NCBI RefSeq assembly: GCF_032854445.1
Contig: NC_088302.1
Location: 34,565,979 to 34,629,978 of the forward strand
Origin: Liolophura sinensis
Taxonomy: Eukaryota; Mollusca; Polyplacophora; Chitonida; Chitonidae
Direction of reading: 5' to 3'
Length of the DNA stretch: 64,000 nt
A model generated the notes under the pieces. The model did not search any database. It was not told where the DNA came from and saw only the letters and a program-made list of their open reading frames with translations. The stretch's first letter is position 1. Each line of letters begins with the position of its first letter. Below are positions 1 to 10,579 of this stretch, one piece after another. The translations under genes were made by a program, and so were the position numbers.

Positions 1-1406
1 AAACTGCATTTAAGGTGAGTCATGGTATTGCATTAGTCTACTTGGCACTAATGGGGTTAATCAACAAGGGCAAGTAAGCAGTTGCTTAACATTCTTGCAG
101 TCACTTAATGCAGTAATGCCATTTTGTCTTTGTAAAATAAACTTGAACATTACATTTAATTCACTAAGGTGGGTGGTTACTGTGGGCACTTCTTCCACCC
201 ATAAACCTGAAAGCCGTCAAATGTGTTTCAAATTCTTGGAACACCATTCAAATAAATAAATGAATCCTATATTTTAGCTGACTGCTTTTCAGTTCTAGCC
301 ATGGTCGCCAAATCTTAATGAAAGGCCGACATGATTAGACAATAACTGTTGAACATTTAGATTAAGGAATTTGCCAATTTCCCCCCCATCACTTGTGATG
401 GTCTAGATTATGCTTACCTCTACTTTTATCTTCCTTTTCTTTGTGACTTTGACAGAGCCTGGACACAGACCACCTTGTGGTAGAGCACATCCAGGTAAAC
501 CCTGCCCCCAAGATGAGGAGACGAACGTACAGAGCTCACGGCAGAATTAACCGTAAGTACTGCAGCCTGCTTATTTATTTATCTGTACACTAAGGAACAG
601 CCTTCACTCTTGCCCTTTGCACCACTGGGGCCCTTTAGGCCTTGTAGGTGTGTGGCGAAAGACATTGGACTTGCATTAGGCTGGTCATGTGTGCAAAGAC
701 CGTACTTCTCTTACCACACAGTCTGGTCTCCACCTTTTGTTACCCTAACCACCCCTGTGCAGTTTAATACCTCTTGTTCGGCGATAGACATGACAGAAAT
801 AAATGAATGAAACATCCTGGTGCTTCTGGTTATATTTTAACAAAATTCCATCTATAATATCAACATGCTAGTAACACCAGAGATGTTTTGTTGTCGGGAG
901 TTTTTTTACAGATGAAATGCTAAATACAAAAAACCCTGCGAGGTAATTTTGCCTATGTAAAACCCATCATAAGGTTCATACATTTCATACTACATGTGTT
1001 GGAATGGAAAAACTAACAAAGTAATACATGAAATATTTGAGTATTCAGACATACTTGGTGGGCTTTTCATCATTTAAATACAGCCTTAAATGCAGATTAC
1101 ATGGAGTAATGCAATGATGGAGTATGATTTTGTTTGTGAAGGCATTTGAAAGTGCTAAATACTGTATTGCATTATATTTGAATTTGAAAAAAAACCATAT
1201 GATATTAGATTATTAAAATATTCTGAAGCAGAGAAATGACTCCTGCTGATTTTCATATTGCAGCGTACATGAGCAGCCCTTGTCACATTGAGGTGATCTT
1301 AGCAGAGAGAGAACAGGCCATCCGCACTCCAACAGAAGATGAACCTGTCAAAAAGAAAGTCTCACAGAAGAAGTTAAAAAAACAGAAGATGATGATGAGA
1401 GATTGA
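1..1406 (+). CDS. RPL17: Ribosomal protein L17 (uL22), C-terminal part, three exons
   Basis: Large-subunit ribosomal protein uL22, which lines the peptide exit tunnel of the cytosolic ribosome. Seen: exon tail 1-14 ending at donor GTGAGT; exon 456-552 (acceptor CAG/AGCC, donor GTAAGT, phase 1); last exon 1264-1406 ending in TGA. Joined, the reading frame contains [23 protein letters not shown] and a lysine-rich tail [13 protein letters not shown], all hallmark eukaryotic L17 segments. The last residues MMMRD fit the usual short basic C-terminus. The 5' part of the gene lies left of the window. Introns are 441 and 711 bases. In vertebrates RPL17 introns host box C/D snoRNAs; I looked for C and D boxes here and found no convincing pair. 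Splice sites are canonical and no break is visible. Confidence 0.97.
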
Positions 1407-1442
1407 GACTCCCTAACAGCTGCAATGATGTGTTTGCGAAAA

Positions 1443-1448
1443 AATAAA
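1443..1448 (+). terminator. Poly(A) signal of RPL17
   Basis: AATAAA lies 37 bases after the RPL17 stop codon, a short 3' UTR typical of ribosomal protein genes. Confidence 0.8.
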
Positions 1449-1449
1449 T

Positions 1450-1965
1450 ATGACAAGTGGAAAAGTGGTCTTTTTTTACATTCTTGGGAATTAAGGCAGA
1501 TATCACGTTATAGTGTTAAAGGAGAAGAAAATTTAAATATCAAACAAATACCATTGAAAAGAGTATGCATTTCCTCGCAGGTGCATGCCATCAAAAAATT
1601 CTAATATGTACCTCAAGTTGATAAATTATAAATAAAGTCAGCGCCAAAATCCGCTGTTGGCGACTCCATTTTGCCTAAAAACTTGTCCTTAAGTTAAGTA
1701 GAACTCTTCTTCCCAGAAGGTGGCGAACAGTAGTTTGTTTTCCGCTTGACGATCGGGACACCGGAATGTTGGACGTAGGTTCCGAGTTTAAACGAACAAG
1801 CTGGGCAGTTTTAACAACTCTCATTGGCTGAGAGGCAGCACACCCCCAGCATAAATTACAATGTGTTAAAGATGGAGGACGCGACGGACTCCGCCTTTTC
1901 AGCCTGTGGTGTCATTTTTTTTTAAGTTTTCTTCTTAAATATAAGATATCTATAATGCAATAGAA
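1450..1965. other. Intergenic spacer after RPL17
   Basis: No gene is supported. It is AT-rich apart from a more GC-rich patch at about 1640-1910. A short ATG frame (1872-1925, starting MEDATDSAF, 17 codons) ends in a T-run and shows no conservation evidence. Confidence 0.5.
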
Positions 1966-2304
1966 GGCTGCGGTGCCCCAGTGGTTATAGGGTCTGCTCC
2001 AAAGTCGAGAAACCCGAGTCAGCTCATACTAAAGATTTGAATAAAGGTTCTTGCTCCTGTCTGGCTTAGTGCTCAGCGCTGTGAGGTTAAAACAAGGAAG
2101 CAGAACTGATTGGTCCTGTGTCATACAATGTGACTTGGGTGTCCTGTCCAATGTCTTGGGCTTCAGTTGCGGCAACACTCGCCCTGCCACTGGAGGACAC
2201 GGTGTATGTACTAACGGAATCCGTTATCCTCATGTGACTGAAGTATTGCTAAGTACTTGTACGACCTCAATCCAAAGCATGCATGCATTCATTCATTCTT
2301 TTCG
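1966..2304 (+). mobile_element. SINE family B, full-length copy
   Basis: The left end (GCGGTGCCCCAGTGGTTATA) resembles a tRNA-derived head with an A-box-like stretch. The right end has the family B tail, TGTGACTGAAGTATTGCTAAG, then CATTCATTCATTC. The same tail design (ATGACTGAAAAATTGTTGAGTAC, then CACTCACTCAC) is seen in the inserted element at 5104-5463 and in pieces at 24490-24672 and 34368-34437. The tail is the left edge of the tandem triplication that follows, so the duplication breakpoint lies inside this element. Confidence 0.6.
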
Positions 2305-3604
2305 TTCCAAATTGAGAGATCAGGAGTAAAACCCGGATTGGGTCACACGAAAGACAACAAATGGTACTTGGAGGTCAGAGCAAGGAAACGGGACTAGTTG
2401 GATCGGGCACAAAGAGACTATATATATTTATTTGATGGGTGTTTTAAGCTGTGTTTAAGGGAAAAGAATACTTGACCTATATGACGGCGACCAGCATTAT
2501 GGTGGGCGGAAATCCACGACCATCCTATGTCTCAGCGCAATCTAACTTCTCCCCAGCCCAAAAACAAACAAAAAAAACGAAGTCGTGTAAGTGAAATGTT
2601 CTTGTGTGACAGAAAAGGCCAACCAAAGAAAGCCTTTCTCGCACAGTTAAGATGTTTACTGGGTTACCATCAGAGCTGTAAGTAACGGTTTCCACCTGAG
2701 GTTGAGGTGTCAAAGCTACATGTAGATGGTCATTCAGATTTGGCTCGCAACAGAGGTCGCCAATTGAACTACCCAGGTTAAAAAAGGCGGCAACTGGTGT
2801 TTAAATTTCGCTTCCTGACTTTGAGGAATTTTGAGCTGTGATGGCCTTTATAATTCAGTTAGTTCACTTTATGTCCCGAGAAGTGCCCGATCTGTCTGGT
2901 GTTCCCAAACACACTTGCTGATTCTTTAATCTAGAAAGCGATCGACAGAACAATGAGCTCGTTCGGTTTTGATACACTGCAAAAATCATACATTTTTTCT
3001 TAAATCTTTGATCTTGGGTTGAACAACCTGTAAATTTAAACAGAAACTCTTGTCTGAGTGATGCTAACATGCATTACGTTAGTAGAAGATAATAGTGTGT
3101 GTCTTATAATATTCATGAAGCAATCTTTGTATTGAGTTAATGGGATCCTATGTGGTATCCTATATTGAACAGAATGATCTACTGTAATAACAAACATGTG
3201 CATTCCCAGACTGTTAAGTTGAGCAGGTTATTATTTTTTTTTGTCTTTTCTTTATAAAGTTAGTAACTGGGTGATCTATGCAGCAAGGGATTGGCCGTAC
3301 AATCATCATTGTCTTTTTTGACACCTGTAGGAAGCTATGTTATTTGACCAATACCTGTTGGAAGTCGGCTTTAAAACACTATCTTTCTGTAAAGTTAATC
3401 TGAATTATTCTTTAGCTGATTCGCACCATAAAGTTACACAGGACAAAGACACATGCATAAACTAAGAAATGCAGAAAAAACTTCAAAGTATTATCGCCTG
3501 CTTCCTTATATGTACATACAGCTTATATAAGTAGGCCAACACAATTGCAGGTGGCTTATTCTGTATGTATATGAAAACCCAGAAGAGCCATCGCTGTTCT
3601 AGTA

Positions 3605-3835
3605 GTATTTATTTATTTGATTGGTGTTTTACGCCGTGCTCAATAATATTTCACTTATATGAAGGCGGCCAGCATTATGGTTGGAGGAAACCGGGCAGAT
3701 CTCGGGGGAAACTCACGACCATCCGCAGGTTTTTGGCATCCGCAAGTTGAAGAGGAAGCCAGCATGAGCTAGACTTGAGCTCAGCCACCGCATTGGTGAG
3801 AGACTCCTGGGTCATTACGCTGCGCTACAATCAAA
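3605..3835 (-). mobile_element. SINE family A copy in tandem unit 1
   Basis: Shows the family A signature: AAATAAATA tail, ATTGGTGTTTTACGCCG, GAATATTTCACTTATA-like block, CAGCATTATGGT, AAACCGGGCAGAT, then CATTGGTGAGAGACTCCTGG toward the tRNA-like head. The head is truncated after GCTGCGCTA. Confidence 0.85.
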
Positions 3836-5103
3836 ATAGTAAGTATAATGTTTAATTTATATGTGATTTCAGAACACTTTAATGTCTCGAACAACTAGAA
3901 ATGGAAATGCTATTGCTATTTGCTTTTAATCGAGACTTGCGCATGCATGCGGCCTGAATAAGGAAACATCGCTTCATCGCACATGTTGGTATAACCGGGT
4001 GGTCCAACTCTTGCCATCATAACTTACAGGCCTGTAGGCCTATATAATTTCTAAATATTTTGTGTAAAATTCATATGTAAATGTGTCATAAGGTATAAAA
4101 AAAAGAATATAGAACAAGTTCAGTGTCTTTGTTTTGGGCTAGTGTTCACACTCCAGTGCTTGGGTGAGAGATAACCGTCTCTCTCTGTATTTCATCTGTG
4201 TACGCTACCAGAGGCAATTTCAGTCCAGCGACTTCACTTAGTTCCCGTATATAAAGAACGTAAAAGACTCGTGAGCTATAAAGGATGGAAAACGGCACAT
4301 TTGCATGTATGTATGTATGGATATGTTATATTAACTGCATTAATTCTCTCCTTAACACAGGTAATGTTGAGTTTTGTGTGGGTGTGGGGTGAGGAGAGGG
4401 TGGGTTCAGTGATACATTACATATATACATGTATGATTAGTGGATGTAACATTGCCCATAATCTAAATGAATCGGGATGCCCGGTTGTGTATTCTTGAGT
4501 CTTAGGCATAAAGTACAAATAGAACAGCCATGTGTGTACATGGTGCACATGGTGTGTGTACTAACGGAATCCGTTATCCTCATGTGACTGAAGTATTGCT
4601 AAGTACTTGTACGACCTAAAACCCAAGCATGCATTCATTCATTCTTTTCGTTCCAAATTTGGAGATCAGGAGTAAAACCCGGATTGGGTCACACGAAAGA
4701 CAACAAATGGTACTTAGAGGTCAAAGCAAGGAAACGGGACTAGTTGGATCGGCCACAAAGAGACTATATATATTTATTTGATGGGTGTTTTAAGCTGTGT
4801 TTTAGGGAAAAGAATACTTGATCTATGTGACGGCGACCAGCATTATGGTGGGCGGAAATCCACGACCATCCTATGTCTCGGAGCAATCTAACTTCTTCCC
4901 CAGCCCAAAAACAAACAAAAAAAAAATAGTCATGTAAATGAAATGTTCTTGTGTGACAGAAAGGGCCAACCAAAGAAAGCCTTTCTCGCACAGTTAAGAT
5001 GTTTACTGGGTTACCATCAGAGCTGTAAGTAACGGTTTCCACCTGAGGTTGAGGTGTCAAAGCTACATGTAAGATGGTCATTCAGATTTGGCTCGCAACA
5101 GAG

Positions 5104-5463
5104 TGAGTGAGTGCTTGGTGTTTAACGTCGTACTCAACAATTTTTCAGTCATATGACGACGAAGGAATCCTTAGGGTGCATGCACGTGTAATGTGCCTCC
5201 TTGTTGCAGGACGGATTTCCACCGCTCTTTTATTTAGTGCTGCTTCACTGAGACGACTTACCGAAGGCAAGTAAGCCGCCCCGCCCGAGCCATTATACTG
5301 ATACGGGTCAACCAGTCGTTGCACTATCCCCTTCATGCTGAACGCCAAGCGAGGAAGTTACAACTTCCTCTTTTAAAGTCTTAGGTGTGACTCGATCAAG
5401 GATCGATCCTGGATCTACCGGTCCCGAAGCGGACGCTCTACCAACTGTGCTATCCGGGCCGGT
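5104..5463 (-). mobile_element. SINE family B inserted in tandem unit 2, with target site duplication
   Basis: Flanked by a direct repeat TGGCTCGCAACAGAG (ending near 5103 and repeated from about 5462). The empty site is visible in copies 1 and 3, where the flanks join directly as CAACAGAGGTCGCC. Read on the minus strand, the element starts with a tRNA-like head: A-box-like TAGCACAGTTGGTAGAGCG, then a B-box-like GGATCGATCC about 40 bases on. It ends in ACTCACTCAC. This is a complete retroposed SINE that inserted after the first duplication step. Confidence 0.92.
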
Positions 5464-6324
5464 GGCTCGCAACAGAGGTCGCCAGTTGAACTACCCAGGT
5501 TAAAAAAGGCGGCAACTGGTGTGTAAATTTCGCTTCCTGACTATTTGAGGAATTTTGAGCTGTGATGGCCTTTATAATTCAGTTAGTTCACTTTATGTCC
5601 CGAGAAGTGCCCGATCTATGTGGTGTTCGCAAACACACTTGCTGATTCTTTAATCAGCAATCGACAGAACAATGAGCTCGTTCGGTTTTGATACACTGCA
5701 AAAATCATACATTTTTTTTCTTAAATCTTTGATCTTGGGTTGAACAACCTGTAAATTTAAACAGAAACTCTTGTCTGAGTGATGCTAACATGTATTATGT
5801 TAGTAGAAGATAATAGTGTGTGTCTTATAATATTCATGAAGCAATCTTTGTATTGAGTTAATGGGATCCTATGTGGTATCCTATATTGAACAGAATGATC
5901 TACTGTAATAACAAACGTGCATTCCCAGACTGTTAAGTTGAGCAGGTTATTATTTTTTTTTGTCTTTTCTTTATAAAGTTAGTAACTGAGTGATCTATGC
6001 AGCAAGGGATTGGCCGTACAGTCATCATTGTCTTTTTTGACACCTGTAGGAAGCTATGTTATTTGACCAATACCAGTTGGAAAGCGGCTTTAAAACACTA
6101 TCTTTCTGTAAAGTTAATCTGAATTATTCTTTAGCTGATTCGCACCATAAAGTTACACAGGACAAAGACACATGCATAAACTAAGAAATGCAGAAAAAAC
6201 TTCAAAGTATTATCGCCTGCTTCCTTATATGTACATACAGCTTATATAAGTAGGCCAACACAATTGCAGGTGGCTTATTCTGTATGTATATGAAAACCCA
6301 GAAGAGCCATCGCTGTTCTAGTAG

Positions 6325-6555
6325 TATTTATTTATTTGATTGGTGTTTTACGCCGTACTCAAGAATATTTCACTTATATGAAGGCGGCCAGCATTATGGT
6401 TGGAGGAAACCGGGCAGATCCCGGGGGAAACTCACGACCATCCGCAGGTTTTTGGCATCCGCAAGTTGAAGAGGAAGCCAGCATGAGCTAGACTTGAACT
6501 CAGCGACCGCATTGGTGAGAGACTCCTGGGTCATTACGCTGCGCTACAATCAAAA
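6325..6555 (-). mobile_element. SINE family A copy in tandem unit 2
   Basis: The same insertion as at 3605-3835, carried along by the tandem duplication. It sits at the equivalent position with the same truncated head. Confidence 0.85.
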
Positions 6556-8682
6556 TAGTAAGTATAATGTTTAATTTATATGTGATTTCAGAACACTTTA
6601 ATGTCTCGAACAACTAGAAATGGAAATGCTATTGCTATTTGCTTATAATCGAGACTTGCGCATGCATGCGGCCTGAATAAGGAAACATCGCTTCATCGCA
6701 TATGTTGGTATAACCGGGTAGTCCAACTCGGGCCATCATAACTTACAGGCCTGTAGGCCTATATAATTTCTAAATATTTTGTGTAAAATTCATATGTAAA
6801 TGTGTCATAAGGTATAAAAAAAAAAGAATATAGAACAAGTTCACTGTCTTTGTTTTGGCTGATGTTCACACTCCAGTGCTTGGGTGAGAGATAACCGTCT
6901 CTCTCTGTATTTCATCTGTGTCCGCTACCAGAGGCAATTTCAGTCCAGCGACTTCACTTAGTTCCCGTATATAAAGAACGTAAAAGACTCGTGAGCTATA
7001 AAGGATGGAAAACGGCACATTTGCATGTATGTATGTATGGATATGTTATATTAACTGCATTAATTCTCTCCTTAACACAGGTAATGTTGAGTTTTGTGTG
7101 GGTGTGGGGTGAGGAGAGGGTGGGTTCAGTGATACATTACATATATACATGTATGATTAGTGGATGTAACATTGCCCATAATCTAAATGAATCGGGATGC
7201 CCGGTTGTGTATTCTTGAGTCTTAGGCATAAAGTACAAATGGAACAGCCATGTGTGTACATGGTGTACATGGTGTATGTACTAACGGAATCCGTTATCCT
7301 CATGTGACTGAAGTATTGCTAAGTACTTGTACGACCTAAAACCCAAGCATGCATTCATTCATTCTTTTCGTTCCAAATTTGGAGATCAGGAGTAAAACCC
7401 GGATTGGGTCACACGAAAGACAACAAATGGTACTTGGAGGTCAAAGCAAGGAAACGGGACTAGTTGGATCGGCCACAAAGAGACTATATATATTTATTTG
7501 ATGGGTGTTTTAAGCTGTGTTTTAGGGAAAAGAATACTTGATCTATGTGACGGCGACCAGCATTATGGTGGGCGGAAATCCACGACCATCCTATGTCTCG
7601 GAGCAATCTTAACTTCTTCCCCAGCCCAAAAACAAACAAAAAAAAAAATAGTCATGTAAATGAAATGTTCTTGTGTGACAGAAAAGGCCAACCAAAGAAA
7701 GCCTTTCTCGCACAGTTAAGATGTTTACTGGGTTACCATCAGAGCTGTAAGTAACGGTGTCCACCGGAGGTTGAGATGTCAAAGCTACATGTAAGATGGT
7801 CATTCAGATTTGGCTGCAACAGAGGTCGCCAATTGAACTACCCAGGTTTAAAAGGCGGCAACTTGTGTGTAAATTTCGCTTCCTGACTATTTGAGGAATT
7901 TTGAGCTGTGATGGCCTTTATAATTCAGTTAGTTCACTTTATGTCCCGAGAAGTGCCCGATCTGTGTGGTGTTCCCAAACACACTTGCTGATTCTTTAAT
8001 CTAGAAAGCAATCGACAGAACAATGAGCTCGTTCGGTTTTGATACACTGCAAAAATCATACATTTTTTCTTAAATCTTTGATCTTGGGTTGAACAACCTG
8101 TAAATTTAAACAGAAACTCTTGTCTGAGTGATGCTAACATGTATTATGTTAGTAGAAGATAATAGTGTGTGTCTTATAATATTCATGAAGCAATCTTTGT
8201 ATTGAGTTAATGGGATCCTATGTGGTATCCTAAATTGAACAGAATGATCTACTGTAATAACAAACATGTGCATTCCCAGACTGTTAAGTTGAGCAGGTTA
8301 TTATTATTATTTTTTTTTTTTGTCTTTTCTTTATAAAGTTAGTAACTGAGTGATCTATGCAGCAAGGGATTGGCCGTACAGTCATCATTGTCTTTTTTGA
8401 CACCTGTAGGAAGCTATGTTATTTGACCAATACCAGTTGGAAGTCGGCTTTAAAACACTATCTTTCTGTAAAGTTAATCTGAATTATTCTTTAGCTGATT
8501 CGCACCATAAAGTTACACAGGACAAAGACACATGCATAAACTAAGAAATGCAGAAAAAACTTCAAAGTATTATCGCCTGCTTCCTTATATGTACATACAG
8601 CTTATATAAGTAGGCCAACACAATTGCAGGTGGCTTATTCTGTATGTATATGAAAACCCAGAAGAGCCATCGCTGTTTTAGC

Positions 8683-8915
8683 AGTATTTATTTATTTGAT
8701 TGGTGTTTCACGCCGTGCTCAAGAATATTTCACTTATATGAAGGCGGCCAGCATTATGGTAGCTGGAAACCGGGCAGATCCCGGGGGAAACTCACGACCA
8801 TCCGCAGGTTTTTGGCATCCGCAAGTTGAAGAGGAAGTCAGCATGAGCTAGACTTGAACTCCGCCACCGCATTGGTGAGAGACTCCTGGGTCATTACGCT
8901 GCGCTACAATCAAAA
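8683..8915 (-). mobile_element. SINE family A copy in tandem unit 3
   Basis: Third duplicated copy of the same insertion, with slight divergence (TGTTTCACGCCG, GGTAGCTGG). Confidence 0.85.
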
Positions 8916-9625
8916 TAGTAAGTATAATGTTTAATTTATATGTGATTTCAGAACACTTTAATTTCTGGAACAGCTAGAAATGGAAGTGCTTTGCTATTTG
9001 CTTTTAATCGAGATTTGCGCATGCATGCGGCCTGAATAAAGAAACATCGCTTCATCGCACATGTTGGTATAACCGGGTAGTCCAACTCGGGCCATCATAA
9101 CTTACAGGCCTGTAGGCCTATATAATTTCTAAATATTTTGTATAAAATTCATATATAAATGTGTCATAAGGTATAAAAAAAAGAATATAGAACAAGTTCA
9201 GTGTCTTTGTTTTGGCTGATGTTCACACTCCAGTGCTTGGGTGAGAGATGACGGTCTCTCTCCGTATTTCATCTGTGTCCGCTACCAGAGGCAATTTCAG
9301 ACCAGCGACTTCACTTAGTTCCCGTATATAAAGAAGGCAAAAGATTCGTGAGCTATAAAGGATGGAAAACGGCACATTTGCATGTATGTATGTATGGATA
9401 TGTTGTATTGACTGCATTAATTCTCTCCTTAACACAGGTAATGTTGAGTTTTGTGTGGGTGTGGCGTGAGATGGGGGTGGGTTCATTGATGCATTACATA
9501 GATATATGTATAATTGATGAATGTAACATTGCCCATAATCTAACTGAATCAGGATGCCCGGTTGTGTATTCTTGAGTCTTAGGCATAAAGTACAAATGGA
9601 ACAGCCATGCATGTCATACAAGTGT

Positions 9626-10579
9626 CTTACTCACTTGCCTAGTTGTTTGCATTTTTACGTGCATGGCTTTCAGCATCGTGTATGCACAAGGTACCGTTGT
9701 GTACCCTTTCGTTTTCACAGCGGCGATTTTGTACACATGCGATTAATGTTTTTCTGTATCAATAGAGTGTAAGTTTATAATGTAAAATGGTTGTGAACCG
9801 TGTGACCGTTTGTCTAATGATGTCGATAACGATCAAATGATTGGAATCAATGTATTTTAATGATATCACACATGCATTTCTATCATCTCTATCACAGTTT
9901 TGATATGAAACAATGGCTTTACAAATATGGTACTGGAGTGAGCAGTGTTGAAGCAGTGGTTGAAATTACTCAATAAAAACGTCATTTGGTATCTCTTAAA
10001 GCGTTTTCTCTGCTCTGATTCTTCGATATTATAGGACTACAATCCTGCATTTTCACTGTCTCCTTCCAGCTTTGGTTAAAACTTCAAGGTAGAGGAAATT
10101 CCGAACTTAAACCTTAACGGATTATGTATTAGAGACACGCTGTATGCCTCACCTAGTTTGTAAAGGTATAGGCCAAGAACTCGTCCACATGATGTCGGAA
10201 TACTGTGAATATATTTCTTAAACTTTTTATAACGTTTTTTAAGACGTTTTTCGTGTGGTGGTAATGATGTAAATCCATCGCAGAGAGTGGCACATGCGCA
10301 TTAAGTAGTATGATTTGCCATATGTATTCTGCAATGACGGTCGGTTTCTTCTCTATTTTTATTACGGCGTGACAACACCTAAGGCATAGATCGCAATGAG
10401 ATCGACTCGTCTCGTGAATTAAGAAAACTCCGTGCTAATATGACGGCAATAATGCTGAAACCAACGTGTACCTGTAAAATACAGGCCATCATTCAACTTC
10501 TCAGACCAAATGTTCTTTTATACCGTCCACGTGCCACTTGCCAATTGTTTAACTGTTCCTGTATTTGATTTGTCGCAGG
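9626..10579. other. Spacer between tandem array and cysteine-rich gene
   Basis: Unique AT-rich sequence. No gene is supported. The segment ends in a usable splice acceptor (TTTGTCGCAG) at 10578, so a 5' UTR exon of the next gene may lie inside it. Confidence 0.5.

Larger units (their letters stand above)
2200..9620. repeat. Three tandem copies of a 2.35 kb non-coding unit
   Basis: Copy 1 spans about 2200-4550, copy 2 about 4553-7270 and copy 3 about 7273-9620. Each begins TGTRTGTACTAACGGAATCC and ends near ACAGCCATG. The copies match almost base for base with a few per cent differences, so the event is recent. Copy 2 is about 370 bases longer because of one SINE insertion. Every copy has a family B SINE tail, a hairpin-MITE half, a minus-strand family A SINE and a 75-codon open frame beginning with GTG. 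I see no coding signature that survives outside the duplicated context, so I treat the unit as non-coding. Confidence 0.93.

Noticed and set aside
553..1263. A snoRNA in the RPL17 intron
   Set aside because: Some vertebrate RPL17 introns host box C/D snoRNAs, but I found no RUGAUGA and CUGA pair at a sensible spacing here.
1872..1925. Small ATG frame MEDATDSAF as a first exon
   Set aside because: It runs into a poly-T stretch and stops; there is no strong donor and no continuation found.
5400..5463. A tRNA gene on the minus strand
   Set aside because: A and B box likenesses belong to a SINE head. The cloverleaf arms do not pair well and target duplications flank the whole element.
4271..9575. 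75-residue frame repeated nearly unchanged at 4271, 6991 and 9348
   Set aside because: Starts at GTG, has no domain, and is conserved only because the whole 2.35 kb unit was recently duplicated. No excess of synonymous change is visible.
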